Positions 53,901 through 56,185 of a stretch of 64,000 nucleotides of DNA are shown piece by piece; positions within the stretch are counted from its first letter, which is position 1, and every line of letters begins with the position of its first letter. The notes beneath the pieces were generated by a model. That model was not told the origin of the DNA and searched no databases. It saw nothing but the letters and a program-made list of their open reading frames with translations. The stretch spans positions 2,480,001 to 2,544,000 of the forward strand of contig JAPVLO010000179.1 in NCBI GenBank assembly GCA_027257055.1, written 5' to 3'. Source of the stretch: Cephalopachus bancanus. Taxonomy: Eukaryota; Chordata; Mammalia; Primates; Tarsiidae. Both the position numbers and the translations under genes were made by a program.

Positions 53901-55869
53901 GCCTGTACTACAAGGGGTTTGCCCTTCAAAAAACAATTCTGTTTTTTATTGAGGGGGTCCCCTTGTATTTCAAATACCTAGGAGTTCTTGGAAAATATAA
54001 AATACTCTACACACACAAGTTAATCATTAGGTGAGACTGTGAGGACATTGGATCTGATATAAAGTATGCTGAGTGACTTCAGCATCTCACATCTATAATC
54101 CCAGTACTTTTGGAGGCCCAGGCAGGATAATTTCTTGAGACCAGGAGTTTGAGACCAGCCTGGGAAACAGCATGAGAACCTTTCTCTACAAAAAATTTTA
54201 AAATTAACCGGGCATGGAGGTGCACACTTGCAGTCACAGCTAATGGGGAAGCTGAGGCAAGGGGATCATTTGAGCCCAGGGTTCAAGGCTAAAGTGAGCT
54301 ATGATCACAACACTATAGTCTGGGTGACAGAGCAAGATCCTATCTCTAAAAAAAACAATTTAAAAAAGGCTGGGCTTGGTGGCTCAGCCTGTAATCCCAG
54401 CACTTTGGGAGGCTGAGGCAAATGGATTGCCTGAGCCCACGGGTTCAAGATCAGTCTGGGCAACTTGACGAAGCCTCATCTCTACAATAGATAAAAAAAA
54501 TTAACCAAGCATGGTAGCATGTGCCTGTAGTTCCAGCTACTTAAAAGGCTGAGGTGGAGCCGGGCTCGGTGGCTCAGCCTGTAATCCCGCGCCTTTGGGA
54601 GGCTGAGTGAGTGGATTGCCTGAGCCCGCGGGTTTGAGACCCGCCTAGGCAGCGAGAACTCATCTCTACAATATATTTTTAAAAAATCAGCCAGGCGTGG
54701 TAGCGCATGCCTGTAATTCTGGCTACTTGGAAGGCTGAGGCGGAAGGATCACCAGAGCCCAGCAGGTCGAGGTTGCGGTGGCTGGGAGCGGCCACTGCAC
54801 TCCAGTCTGGGCGACAGAGTGAGACTCCAACTCAAAAAAAAAAAAAAAAAAAAAGGCTGAGGTGGAAGGATCGCTGGAGCCCAGCGGGTAGACACTGGTG
54901 TGACTATGAGCGAGCCACTCCACTCCAGCCTGGGCGATGGAGTGAGACTCCAACTCAAAATAAATAAATGAATAAATAAATACTTTTTTAAAAATTAAGC
55001 AAGCTGGATGGCTTTACTGCAGTGAATCATCTTAGATGACCCCCAAAGGAGGGACTCACTTTAGGGCTGGGTAAACATTAGAGAACAAACTTGTGAGTCA
55101 TCCTCTCCTGTTGATTCTGGTTAGAATTATGCATTTCAGGTGTTCTGAGGAATAGTTACAAATAAAAAAAAAACTACTGTATGACTTTTCAAGTCACACC
55201 TCTACCTTGAAATTATTAAAATCATTACAGGCCAGTCACAGTGGCTCAAGCCTGTAATCCCAGCAATTTGGGAAGCTGAGGGGAAGGGATTACCTGAGCC
55301 TACGAATTCAAGCACAGTCTGGGCAACTTAGCCAGATCTCATCTCTACAATAAATCATAAAATTAACCAGGCATGGTAACATGCACCTGTAGTTCTGCTA
55401 CTTGGAAGGCTGAGGCAGAAGGATTGCCAAAGCCCAGCAGGTCAATGCTGGGGTGGCCATGAGCATGTCATTGCACTCCAGCCTGGGTGATGGATAGAGT
55501 GAGACTCCAACTCCAAAAAAAAACCCAAAGCAACAGCCATTACATATGGAAAGTTTTCTGTGAATTTTGCTAGTCACTAAAATTACTTTGTGGGATATAT
55601 TCTTCTAATTTTGACAGAGGCCCAGTTGAAATTATTTTTGTTCCTAGTATGTTACTGTTATCATTTCAACAAAATTAAGCAAGATGTGTCCTCTTCTTCC
55701 CTGAACAGTGGAGGTGAAGCAAAACTGCCTGAGTAGCCGGACCTCGTTCCGGGGATGTTTGAGAAGATTCACACTGACTAAGGGCCCACAGGTGCAGTCC
55801 TTTGACTTCAGCAGAGCGTTTGAACTACAAGGAGTTTTCCCTCATTCATGCCCTGGGACCGAGTCCTAA
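4074..55869 (+). CDS. LAMA3: laminin subunit alpha-3, C-terminal 1,350 residues, 27 exons (5' partial)
   Basis: Secreted basement-membrane glycoprotein chain that trimerises with beta and gamma chains through a coiled coil and anchors epithelial cells through five C-terminal laminin G-like (LG) domains; it is the alpha chain of laminin-332 in hemidesmosomes. Spliced exons (E1-E27, listed singly below) give one open frame with matching phases at all 26 junctions. The first ~395 residues are heptad-rich with few prolines; the first LG cysteine lies in [10 protein letters not shown] (E9). Each LG domain ends with the family's cysteine pair: KGCMG/KCHGC, VGCIKN/KKGC, HGCIRS/DTCW, PACIGD/NRCY and RGCLRR/HSCPG. 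Wording such as [30 protein letters not shown] and the ending CPGTES is alpha-3-specific rather than alpha-1, -2, -4 or -5. Human LAMA3 has 76 exons in its long form, so these are probably exons 50-76 (inference). No frameshift or premature stop is seen. Identity very sure; the gene's 5' end lies outside the window. Confidence 0.97.
4417..4712 (-). mobile_element. Alu-type SINE close to the E2 acceptor (antisense)
   Basis: Full antisense dimer with target-site duplication acttgctttt before (4411-4420) and after (4715-4724). It ends 46 bases before E2. Confidence 0.95.
4759..4875 (+). CDS. LAMA3: LAMA3 exon E2 (coiled coil)
   Basis: Acceptor cgttgcag, donor gtaagt; 39 whole codons, phase 0 on both sides. 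Residues [16 protein letters not shown] include an N-glycosylation sequon (NLT). The acceptor has a short pyrimidine tract because a SINE ends only 46 bases upstream. Confidence 0.96.
5000..5163 (+). CDS. LAMA3: LAMA3 exon E3 (coiled coil)
   Basis: Acceptor tccacatag, donor gtgaga. 54 codons plus two bases (AG) that join the first T of E4 to make Ser. Contains [12 protein letters not shown] and [10 protein letters not shown], conserved in alpha-3. Confidence 0.96.
5164..5741. other. intron stretch, nothing recognised
   Basis: AT-rich intron sequence, no identified repeat. Confidence 0.5.
5742..5930 (+). mobile_element. MER5-like hAT transposon remnant
   Basis: Starts cagtggtttcaaacttgtct and contains ggaataacctgggga and ccccaggtgatttt, the layout of the MER5 non-autonomous hAT-Charlie family. 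Terminal repeat degraded on the right. Confidence 0.65.
5931..7154. other. intron stretch, nothing recognised
   Basis: About 1.2 kb of AT-rich intron sequence with no recognisable element. Confidence 0.5.
7155..7290 (+). CDS. LAMA3: LAMA3 exon E4 (coiled coil)
   Basis: Acceptor tgatttgatag, donor gtaaga. One base completes the E3 codon, then 45 codons. Contains [16 protein letters not shown] (sequon NAT) and [16 protein letters not shown]. The splice point is fixed by the shared AG|T serine codon. Confidence 0.95.
7563..7853 (-). mobile_element. Alu-type SINE (antisense)
   Basis: GAATTGGAGTCTCACTCTAT to gagccactgtgcccggc, both arms present, older divergence. Confidence 0.92.
8095..8188 (+). 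CDS. LAMA3: LAMA3 exon E5 (coiled coil)
   Basis: Acceptor gttttccag, donor gtcagt. 31 codons plus one base. Residues [19 protein letters not shown] match the alpha-3 chain; the split codon G|GT becomes Gly with E6. Confidence 0.94.
8357..8426. repeat. 35-bp tandem duplication
   Basis: attatacagtcctctctgtc occurs at 8360 and 8395 with shared neighbours, a two-unit direct repeat in the E5-E6 intron. Confidence 0.85.
8716..9022 (-). mobile_element. Alu-type SINE (antisense)
   Basis: Both arms. C/T-rich tail, flanks tctaagagttg / cctaagagttt look like a target-site duplication. Confidence 0.9.
9023..9983. other. intron stretch, nothing recognised
   Basis: AT-rich intron sequence; no repeat identified. 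Confidence 0.5.
9984..10279 (-). mobile_element. Alu-type SINE (antisense)
   Basis: GAGTCGAAGTTTCACTCTGT to gccatcgtgcctggcc. It lies 98 bases upstream of E6 and contains a short internal repeat of the cccaaagtgct segment (10210-10250). Confidence 0.92.
10378..10494 (+). CDS. LAMA3: LAMA3 exon E6 (coiled coil)
   Basis: Acceptor cccctttcaatag, donor gtaagt. Two bases finish the Gly codon, then 38 codons plus one base. Encodes [19 protein letters not shown] and [18 protein letters not shown], heptad-rich. Confidence 0.96.
10495..11008. other. intron stretch, nothing recognised
   Basis: No identified element before the SINE target site at about 10996. Confidence 0.5.
11009..11311 (-). mobile_element. 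Alu-type SINE (antisense)
   Basis: Full dimer flanked by cttctctattctt on both sides (10997-11009 and 11312-11324). Confidence 0.94.
11515..11740 (-). mobile_element. old L1/HAL1-type LINE 3' region (antisense)
   Basis: tttcaaacttacagaaaagt and aaaaaatccatctctgtacc are typical of old L1-lineage 3' sequence read in antisense. Boundaries approximate. Confidence 0.5.
11783..12149 (+). mobile_element. Tigger/pogo-like DNA transposon (non-autonomous)
   Basis: Terminal inverted repeats cagtaagttccctacatat / acttgtaggggacttactg with TA on both flanks. 367 bp, no transposase frame. Related to the copy at 20472-21103, in the opposite orientation. Confidence 0.85.
12152..12668. other. intron stretch before E7
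   Basis: No element recognised apart from a short (CA) run near 12515. Confidence 0.5.
12669..12851 (+). CDS. LAMA3: LAMA3 exon E7 (coiled coil)
   Basis: Acceptor tttatttcag, donor gtatgt. 60 whole codons plus split codons at both ends. Contains [19 protein letters not shown], sequons NTS and NAT, and [17 protein letters not shown]. Confidence 0.96.
13133..13287 (+). CDS. LAMA3: LAMA3 exon E8 (end of coiled coil)
   Basis: Acceptor tgtgtttgtcag after a long C/T tract (13078-13120), donor gtgagt. Encodes [19 protein letters not shown], then two adjacent sequons in [12 protein letters not shown], and QARKQAAS at the coil-LG boundary. Confidence 0.96.
13288..14190. other. intron stretch after E8
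   Basis: No repeat recognised. Ordinary composition. Confidence 0.5.
14191..14365. mobile_element. two L2 LINE 3' end fragments in inverted arrangement
   Basis: ctctataaatatttgctgaa (sense L2 end) is followed by ttattcaccaaatgaacatc...ggtccttgtctttaaggaat (antisense L2). Confidence 0.6.
14616..14759 (+). CDS. LAMA3: LAMA3 exon E9 (start of LG1)
   Basis: Acceptor tctttctatag, donor gtaagt; 48 whole codons. Opens the G domain: [18 protein letters not shown], then the first LG beta strands [22 protein letters not shown]1-3 form the integrin (alpha3beta1, alpha6beta4) binding head (family knowledge). Confidence 0.97.
14872..14908. repeat. 18-bp tandem repeat
   Basis: ggtagcattagattaaaa occurs twice, one base apart. 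Confidence 0.85.
15097..15226 (+). mobile_element. Alu monomer fragment, AluJ/FLAM-like, internally deleted
   Basis: gctgggtgtagtggcacatg then an abrupt jump to tctgaggcaggagttc and actgcactccagcctgggcc. One arm only. Confidence 0.8.
15227..15783. other. intron stretch before E10
   Basis: Nothing recognised. A purine-rich A-run (15676-15690) and C-rich acceptor region are present. Confidence 0.5.
15784..15917 (+). CDS. LAMA3: LAMA3 exon E10 (LG1)
   Basis: Acceptor catgccccag, donor gtaata. 44 codons plus [22 protein letters not shown] and [11 protein letters not shown] are typical LG sandwich strands (W-H-x-I/V motif). Confidence 0.97.
16085..16195 (-). mobile_element. L1 fragment (antisense)
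   Basis: agtattccattgtgtatcta and ctttatccatccaccagttg are L1 3'-region wording in antisense. Confidence 0.7.
16440..16733 (+). mobile_element. AluJ-like SINE (sense)
   Basis: ggccaggtgcggtggctcac, A-rich linker of about 21 A, right arm with ctccagtctgggtgacagag. Lacks the CGCGCC and CAGCAGGTCGAGG marks, so it predates the young subfamily. Confidence 0.93.
16734..17307. other. intron stretch before E11
   Basis: No element recognised. Confidence 0.5.
17308..17458 (+). CDS. LAMA3: LAMA3 exon E11 (LG1)
   Basis: Acceptor gacctttag, donor gtaatg. One base completes Arg, then 50 codons: [19 protein letters not shown] to [14 protein letters not shown], with sequon NNST. The FVGGLGG segment is the LG-domain glycine-rich strand. 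Confidence 0.97.
17459..18248. other. intron stretch before E12
   Basis: No mobile element recognised. Holds a 23-bp tandem duplication at 17898-17943 (agggtctcggttccagctgg repeated with one change). Confidence 0.6.
18249..18373 (+). CDS. LAMA3: LAMA3 exon E12 (end of LG1)
   Basis: Acceptor gtttacattag, donor gtaaga. 41 codons plus [22 protein letters not shown] and EGKCHGCFG hold the disulphide-forming cysteines that close LG1. Confidence 0.97.
18453..18740 (+). mobile_element. Alu-type SINE (sense)
   Basis: Full dimer with target-site duplication agaatttacatacaca on both sides. Intermediate age. Confidence 0.95.
18756..19537. other. intron stretch, nothing recognised
   Basis: AT-rich sequence in the 5.4-kb E12-E13 intron with no identified element. 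Confidence 0.5.
19538..19830 (+). mobile_element. Alu-type SINE (sense)
   Basis: Flanked by gttgtgacca / attgtgacca. The linker has expanded into (AT)n. Confidence 0.94.
19890..20080. mobile_element. MIR SINE remnant
   Basis: gactttgggtgataagtctt, aacctctgaggtttggtttc and ttttccagtaaaggaaaaca follow the MIR core order. Confidence 0.6.
20081..20471. other. intron stretch, nothing recognised
   Basis: Ordinary intron sequence. Confidence 0.5.
20472..21103 (-). mobile_element. Tigger/pogo-like DNA transposon interrupted by a SINE
   Basis: Ends cagttagtcctctacatac / cgtatgtagggaaattactg with TA flanks. Its right end is the inverted homologue of 11783-12149 (caacaaagttagcctaggta read on the complement). 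A SINE sits at about 20632-20924. Confidence 0.85.
20632..20924 (-). mobile_element. Alu-type SINE inside the Tigger-like element (antisense)
   Basis: (GTT)n tail, GAGTTGGAGTCCCACTCTGT, ends ccactgagcccagc. tgtgtttg-like flanks fit a target-site duplication. Confidence 0.93.
21106..21616. other. intron stretch, nothing recognised
   Basis: GC-richer than its surroundings at 21120-21600; no coding wording or repeat recognised. Confidence 0.5.
21617..21895 (-). mobile_element. Alu-type SINE (antisense)
   Basis: GAGTTGGAGACTCACTCTTT to ccactaagcccggct, flanked by gaagcctgcaact-like and aagcctccacc sequence. Confidence 0.92.
21928..22252 (+). mobile_element. AluJ-like SINE (sense)
   Basis: ggctgggcatggcagctcac, two arms, purine-rich degenerate tail (22211-22245). 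Target-site duplication aggagaactca on both sides. Confidence 0.93.
22290..22420. mobile_element. MIR SINE fragment
   Basis: tttgaaacccagcttcacag and ggcaaggcacttaatctttg are MIR core wording. Confidence 0.6.
22440..22675 (-). mobile_element. MIR SINE (antisense)
   Basis: gaacacttgctgtgtgccac, ttattattcctattgtatag, cacagctagttaatcgggga and gggatttgaaccccagtagt give a nearly full MIR in antisense. Confidence 0.8.
22676..23744. other. intron stretch before E13
   Basis: About 1 kb, AT-rich, nothing recognised. Confidence 0.5.
23745..23895 (+). CDS. LAMA3: LAMA3 exon E13 (start of LG2)
   Basis: Acceptor ctgccttacag, donor gtaaga. One base completes Ser, then 50 codons: [20 protein letters not shown] to [15 protein letters not shown]. 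Follows a 5.4-kb intron. Confidence 0.97.
24165..24530 (-). mobile_element. L1 3' region (antisense)
   Basis: acatgtacaggtttgttgcg, ccacttataagtgagattat and ttaggataatggccttcagc are L1 3' end in antisense. Confidence 0.85.
24531..25123. other. intron stretch before E14
   Basis: No repeat recognised. Confidence 0.5.
25124..25268 (+). CDS. LAMA3: LAMA3 exon E14 (LG2)
   Basis: Acceptor cttctttacag; donor gtagac, weaker than its neighbours. 48 codons plus [21 protein letters not shown] and [18 protein letters not shown], with sequon NGT. Confidence 0.96.
25269..25735. other. intron stretch after E14
   Basis: Nothing recognised until the SINE. Confidence 0.5.
25741..26010 (-). mobile_element. 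Alu-type SINE just before E15 (antisense, head-truncated)
   Basis: AAGTTGGAGTCTCACTCTGT to ggattacaggcgtg; the last ~20 bases of the left arm are missing. A second aagttggagtc lies just before it (25724). It ends ~58 bases from E15. Confidence 0.92.
26069..26210 (+). CDS. LAMA3: LAMA3 exon E15 (LG2)
   Basis: Acceptor gtgaccttcag, donor gtacga. [39 protein letters not shown] and PRSAVVR; sequon NTS. A SINE ends about 58 bases upstream of the acceptor. Confidence 0.96.
26488..26628 (+). mobile_element. Alu-type left arm (outermost of a nest)
   Basis: ggccaggcatggtggcgcaa to acagtaaaaatttg; no right arm of its own follows directly. Confidence 0.85.
26629..26768 (+). mobile_element. Alu-type SINE left arm, split from its right arm at 27053
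   Basis: gccgggcgctgtggctcaag to aatgaatcaaaaaattag. Its right arm resumes after the inserted copy as ttagccaggcatggtggc. Confidence 0.85.
26767..27052 (+). mobile_element. Alu-type SINE, young subfamily, nested insertion
   Basis: ccgggcttggtggctcagcc, CCCGCGCCTTTGGG, a perfect TGCAGTGGCC/GGCCACTGCA hairpin and an A-tail. Inserted into the A-rich linker of an older dimer, with aaattagcc at both edges. Confidence 0.93.
27053..27222 (+). mobile_element. Alu-type SINE right arm (continuation of 26629-26768)
   Basis: ttagccaggcatggtggcat to gagactccgactcc with (AAAAT)n tail. Confidence 0.88.
27563..27866. other. intron stretch, nothing recognised
   Basis: AT-rich; no element identified. Confidence 0.5.
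27883..28180 (+). mobile_element. Alu-type SINE (sense)
   Basis: Full dimer with a 16-bp target-site duplication gaaagatggcaggaga / gaaagatggcaagaga. Confidence 0.95.
28376..28656 (+). mobile_element. Alu-type SINE, young subfamily, nested in an AluJ
   Basis: agccgggctcggtggctccg, CCCGCGCCTTTGGG. Flanked by aacattttgg on both sides. Its right-arm hairpin carries a paired substitution (28596 A with 28609 T). Confidence 0.95.
28657..28900 (+). mobile_element. AluJ-like SINE, 5' truncated (sense)
   Basis: Begins inside the left arm (cattttgggaagtcagggca), includes both arms and ends in an A-tail. Target of the young SINE at 28376-28656. Confidence 0.88.
28901..29252. other. intron stretch, nothing recognised
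   Basis: No repeat recognised up to the duplicated L1 flank at 29253. Confidence 0.5.
29253..29560 (-). mobile_element. old L1 3' region (antisense) with shared 3' flank
   Basis: caatgactgagattgatttg, T-rich run, then ctgaaatttatataatatag and ataaaagcccgtgtccatta. Matches 32444-32767 at an offset near 3,191, including the sequence before the T-run. Confidence 0.7.
29561..30301. other. intron stretch, nothing recognised
   Basis: Ordinary composition; no element recognised. Confidence 0.5.
30322..30781 (-). mobile_element. three-arm Alu-type SINE inside a single 20-bp target-site duplication
   Basis: In antisense order: a right arm (30346-30490), a T-rich spacer, then a full dimer (30501-30781). 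The flank ttataattagcctgtattt occurs directly before (30302-30321) and directly after (30782-30801) the whole block. See finding. Confidence 0.9.
30803..31110. other. intron stretch before E16
   Basis: AT-rich, nothing recognised. Confidence 0.5.
31111..31225 (+). CDS. LAMA3: LAMA3 exon E16 (end of LG2)
   Basis: Acceptor ctttccacag, donor gtggga. One base completes Arg, then 38 codons: [20 protein letters not shown] to [10 protein letters not shown]. The two Cys close LG2. Confidence 0.97.
31419..31589 (+). CDS. LAMA3: LAMA3 exon E17 (start of LG3)
   Basis: Acceptor ctgtgaccag, donor gtgagt; 57 whole codons. [31 protein letters not shown] (sequon NSS), ending GRGQAHV. Separated from E16 by only 193 bases. 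Confidence 0.97.
31590..32195. other. intron stretch after E17
   Basis: No element recognised. Confidence 0.5.
32196..32420 (-). mobile_element. MIR SINE (antisense)
   Basis: agatactttacagacatcac, ttttgctgagtaagaaaagg and gcccaagatcacacagctgt are MIR order in antisense. Confidence 0.7.
32444..33090 (-). mobile_element. old L1 3' region (antisense) with (CTT)n
   Basis: caatgagtgagattggtttg, T-rich (CTT)n run (32478-32510), ctgaaatttatataacgtaa, then further L1 wording to aactgccaaactgtttttc. Confidence 0.8.
33270..33571 (-). mobile_element. Alu-type SINE (antisense)
   Basis: GTTGGAGTCTCACTCTGTCG to gagcttctgtgcccggcc, (TG) short run in the tail. Confidence 0.93.
33812..34109 (-). mobile_element. 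Alu-type SINE (antisense)
   Basis: GAGTTGGAGTTTCACTCCGC to gagccaatgaacccggcct; both arms. Confidence 0.93.
34110..34542. other. intron stretch before E18 with (AC)n
   Basis: (AC)n microsatellite at about 34212-34252, otherwise nothing recognised. Confidence 0.7.
34543..34694 (+). CDS. LAMA3: LAMA3 exon E18 (LG3)
   Basis: Acceptor ccttctctgcag, donor gtaccg. 50 codons plus [22 protein letters not shown] and [15 protein letters not shown]. Confidence 0.96.
34695..35371. other. intron stretch before E19
   Basis: AT-rich, nothing recognised. Confidence 0.5.
35372..35557 (+). CDS. LAMA3: LAMA3 exon E19 (LG3)
   Basis: Acceptor tgctttttttag, donor gtaagt. One base, 61 codons, two bases. [30 protein letters not shown] and [14 protein letters not shown], holding the first closing Cys of LG3. 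Confidence 0.97.
35558..36385. other. intron stretch after E19
   Basis: No recognised element. Confidence 0.5.
36386..36760 (-). mobile_element. L2 LINE 3' region, degenerate (antisense)
   Basis: ttcattcacttgtgatgagc then ctgaggcagccctgtcaagg and gaggaggtgatggcatcaga recall the L2 3' region in antisense. Boundaries approximate. Confidence 0.4.
36958..37084 (+). CDS. LAMA3: LAMA3 exon E20 (end of LG3 and LG3-LG4 linker)
   Basis: Acceptor ttgtttttgtctag, donor gtaaga. [19 protein letters not shown] closes LG3; [19 protein letters not shown] and QPLP form the flexible linker. In laminin-332 the LG3-LG4 linker is cut during matrix maturation (plasmin/BMP-1-type processing, family knowledge); the exact site cannot be read from this sequence. 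Confidence 0.96.
37292..37535 (-). mobile_element. Alu-type SINE A (antisense, head-truncated)
   Basis: GAGTCGGAGTCTCACTCTGT; carries the private gtttaatatagggacgagg in its linker/left arm and stops at gggctcaggtgaaactctag. First partner in the local tandem duplication. Confidence 0.92.
37463..38278. repeat. 408-bp tandem duplication, two units
   Basis: Unit 1 about 37463-37870, unit 2 about 37871-38278, constant offset 408, about five substitutions. Each unit holds a SINE part plus ~160 bases of unique intron DNA (catgtggcaaacatgaaagt). Unit edges lie in SINE sequence. Confidence 0.93.
37698..37943 (-). mobile_element. chimeric Alu-type SINE at the duplication junction (antisense)
   Basis: Its first half matches the SINE at 38108 and its second half, from gtttaatataggg (37871), matches SINE A, including the truncation point. 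Confidence 0.93.
38108..38404 (-). mobile_element. Alu-type SINE B, full (antisense)
   Basis: GAGTTGGAGTCTCACTGTCA to ccaccgagcctggc with standard linker gatttattgtagagatgagg. Confidence 0.94.
38405..39151. other. intron stretch before E21
   Basis: No recognised repeat. Ordinary composition. Confidence 0.5.
39152..39264 (+). CDS. LAMA3: LAMA3 exon E21 (start of LG4)
   Basis: Acceptor gcgtctctttcag, donor gtaggt. [20 protein letters not shown], then [16 protein letters not shown] with sequon NQT. Ends AA, completed by G of E22 to Lys, which fixes the donor at 39265 rather than the GT at 39269. Confidence 0.95.
40880..41308 (-). mobile_element. MIR SINE split by an Alu-type SINE
   Basis: cctcataattaacctatgag before and aggtattattattatcttta, agtcacacagctagtaaatg, gggattcgaacccaggcc after the SINE at 40917-41166 form one MIR. 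Confidence 0.85.
40917..41166 (-). mobile_element. Alu-type SINE in a MIR (antisense, internally shortened)
   Basis: GAGTTGGAGTTTCACTCTGT; about 40 bases of the right arm missing near 40990; ends ttgagccacct. Short flanking repeat agaaag. Confidence 0.92.
41488..42200 (+). mobile_element. free left Alu monomer (AluJ/FLAM-like), split by a mariner
   Basis: gccaggtgcagtggctcaca to gcctgggcaacata, then after the mariner tagtgaggcccccatctcca and an A-rich tail. aataaaatag lies on both sides as a target-site duplication. Confidence 0.88.
41589..42142. mobile_element. mariner-type element with inverted internal structure
   Basis: TA on both sides. Ends cgcggtccaacagttaggtt / aattgttgggcctcg. Right half (41783-42142, +) has its own 5' end acaattaagttcgtgaactt and a degenerate transposase C-terminus with [15 protein letters not shown] (third Asp of the DD34D triad region). 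Left half is a diverged inverted copy of the same 3' portion. Confidence 0.88.
43006..43089 (+). mobile_element. short polyadenylated retro-insertion of unknown source
   Basis: 64 bases with AATAAA at 43053-43058 and a 19-A tail beginning 12 bases after it. ccatctag on both sides (42998-43005 and 43090-43097) restores the LINE frame order when the insert is ignored. Source transcript not recognised; the end resembles an LTR R region. Confidence 0.65.
43864..44118. repeat. 255-bp L1 segment, copy 1 of a dispersed direct duplication
   Basis: Same as 44863-45117 at a constant offset of 999 bases, with no gaps and about ten substitutions. Confidence 0.93.
44863..45117. repeat. 255-bp L1 segment, copy 2 (out of order in the L1)
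   Basis: Interrupts the normal L1 order ggaatctctgttct | gtctgtatgcctgctcttgt. Copy of 43864-44118. Confidence 0.93.
45378..45665 (+). mobile_element. Alu-type SINE, young subfamily, in the L1 (sense)
   Basis: Perfect 14-bp target-site duplication aacaatgttgattc (45364-45377 and 45666-45679). Perfect right-arm hairpin at 45594-45619. Confidence 0.97.
45809..45840. repeat. (TG)n microsatellite
   Basis: About 16 TG units within the L1. Confidence 0.95.
46470..46659 (+). CDS. LAMA3: LAMA3 exon E22 (LG4)
   Basis: Acceptor ttttttttcctccag, donor gtacgt. [37 protein letters not shown] and SDGKWHT. The basic KGRTK stretch lies in LG4, a heparin/syndecan-binding module in the family. Follows the longest intron here (7.2 kb). 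Confidence 0.97.
46660..46779. other. intron stretch after E22
   Basis: Short unremarkable stretch up to the L2 end. Confidence 0.5.
46780..46910 (+). mobile_element. L2 LINE 3' end (sense)
   Basis: agagaatgcaagccccttga, ggcaggaatcttttctgctt and ggtgggatgaatgaaagg follow the L2 3' terminus. Confidence 0.8.
46981..47272 (-). mobile_element. Alu-type SINE (antisense, head-truncated)
   Basis: GAGTTGGAGTCTTACTCTGT to gagattacaggctgcc; tttgctttct at both sides. Confidence 0.93.
47501..47659 (+). CDS. LAMA3: LAMA3 exon E23 (LG4)
   Basis: Acceptor tctcgctacag, donor gtaagc; 53 whole codons. [37 protein letters not shown], ending NIGN, which with ITHS of E24 makes a sequon (NIT). Confidence 0.97.
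47660..48191. other. intron stretch before E24
   Basis: No recognised element. Confidence 0.5.
48192..48345 (+). CDS. LAMA3: LAMA3 exon E24 (end of LG4)
   Basis: Acceptor catttggtgtag has a poor pyrimidine tract; donor gtatgt. [20 protein letters not shown] and [18 protein letters not shown] carry the closing Cys pair of LG4. 51 codons plus G. Confidence 0.96.
48525..48811 (+). mobile_element. Alu-type SINE, young subfamily (sense)
   Basis: agccgaactcagtggctcag; target-site duplication agtgtcatctt / agtgtcgtctt. Hairpin partly compensated (48752 T with 48759 A). Confidence 0.95.
48812..49486. other. intron stretch, nothing recognised
   Basis: Ordinary composition, C/T-rich at 49030-49150. 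Confidence 0.5.
49487..49746 (-). mobile_element. Alu-type SINE with internal deletion (antisense)
   Basis: TTAGTTGGAGTCTCACTCTG, ~35 bases missing near 49520, ends ccaccgagcccag. Flanks gcacgtgtccc / atacgtgcc. Confidence 0.92.
49779..50079 (+). mobile_element. Alu-type SINE, old (sense)
   Basis: accaggcaccgttgctcacg, both arms, tail aagaaaaaaaa; flanks gtcccacttc / atccactt. Confidence 0.92.
50085..50150 (-). mobile_element. MIR fragment
   Basis: ctcatttcatcttacagatg followed by ggaagctgaggctcagaggg. Confidence 0.65.
50250..50383 (+). CDS. LAMA3: LAMA3 exon E25 (start of LG5)
   Basis: Acceptor gtgtctttcag; donor gtagat (weak +4/+6). [20 protein letters not shown] (sequon NIT), [20 protein letters not shown] and NGK. 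Confidence 0.96.
50520..51185 (-). mobile_element. old L1/HAL1-type LINE 3' region (antisense) with (TG)n
   Basis: attaaactttcagcaaaatt, cccagacttcccagtggtaa, gatatatgtgtatagccatc and cctggcgaccattaatctgg; related to 11515-11740. Confidence 0.6.
50866..50912. repeat. (TG)n microsatellite
   Basis: About 23 TG units. Confidence 0.95.
51186..52242. other. intron stretch, nothing recognised
   Basis: About 1 kb of mixed intron sequence. No coding or repeat call is supported. Confidence 0.5.
52243..52612. mobile_element. ancient unclassified interspersed repeat
   Basis: ctgctcggtctgccaaaaca to tgtttagcccataacatttt. Same family as the split copy at 26262-27562 (cagactgggtggcttaaaca shared). Confidence 0.7.
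52613..53046. other. intron stretch before E26
   Basis: No recognised element. Confidence 0.5.
53047..53269 (+). CDS. LAMA3: LAMA3 exon E26 (LG5)
   Basis: Acceptor tttgctttgtttag, donor gtacgt. 74 codons plus [35 protein letters not shown] (sequon NKS, basic cluster), [16 protein letters not shown]. Confidence 0.97.
53407..53965 (-). mobile_element. mariner-type DNA transposon remnant
   Basis: Ends caagggagacccaaaaaaag / tgagggggtccccttg with TA on both sides. On the complement, transposase C-terminal wording [28 protein letters not shown], an in-frame stop, then [17 protein letters not shown]. 559 bp, dead. Confidence 0.88.
54070..54365 (+). mobile_element. AluJ-like SINE (sense)
   Basis: catctcacatctataatccc, two arms, gctatgatcacaacactata, A-tail. 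Head degraded. Confidence 0.88.
54367..54985 (+). mobile_element. Alu-type SINE, outer copy split by 54558-54850
   Basis: ggctgggcttggtggctcag to cttaaaaggctgaggtgg; resumes aaggctgaggtggaaggatc to gagactccaactc with (AAAT)n tail. Confidence 0.93.
54558..54850 (+). mobile_element. Alu-type SINE, young subfamily, nested in a SINE
   Basis: agccgggctcggtggctcag, CCCGCGCCTTTGGG; target-site duplication aaaaggctgaggtgg on both sides. Confidence 0.96.
55229..55528 (+). mobile_element. Alu-type SINE (sense)
   Basis: ggccagtcacagtggctcaa to gagactccaactcc and A-tail; ends 180 bases before E27. Confidence 0.93.
55709..55869 (+). CDS. LAMA3: LAMA3 last exon E27, coding part (end of LG5, stop TAA)
   Basis: Acceptor ttccctgaacag. 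[38 protein letters not shown] and SCPGTES, then TAA at 55867-55869. The ending CPGTES matches alpha-3. Confidence 0.97.
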
Positions 55870-56185
55870 ACTTCAGTCAAAATCGCTAACATGTTGAGGA
55901 GAAATATATTTGTGAATTAAAATCTCTTCAGTTCAGATTTCATTTCCAGCTCAGGTTAAGTGTTTCCAGAGACAAATGTTGTGTTTCTGTTCAACTAAAA
56001 CCACATGTACAACAAATACCTCCATTAAATGGTCCAAAATGTACATCGAAGTCATTGGCTCTCTTTTTTTTAAAGTTATTTTAAAATGAATCTTTGTAAA
56101 CATTGAACGTTCTGTTGATTATTTGACGGTATTTTATGTTTTTCATTTTGAACTTTAAAAAAATAAAGTGTCACCACAGATTATA
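55870..56185 (+). other. LAMA3: LAMA3 3' untranslated region
   Basis: About 315 bases of AT-rich sequence after the stop, free of SINEs. The end is inferred from a single AATAAA; the exact cleavage site is not visible. Confidence 0.85.
56162..56167 (+). terminator. LAMA3: LAMA3 polyadenylation signal
   Basis: Canonical AATAAA, about 293 bases after the stop, in tttaaaaaaataaagtgtca. It is the only good signal before the downstream SINE cluster. Confidence 0.85.
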
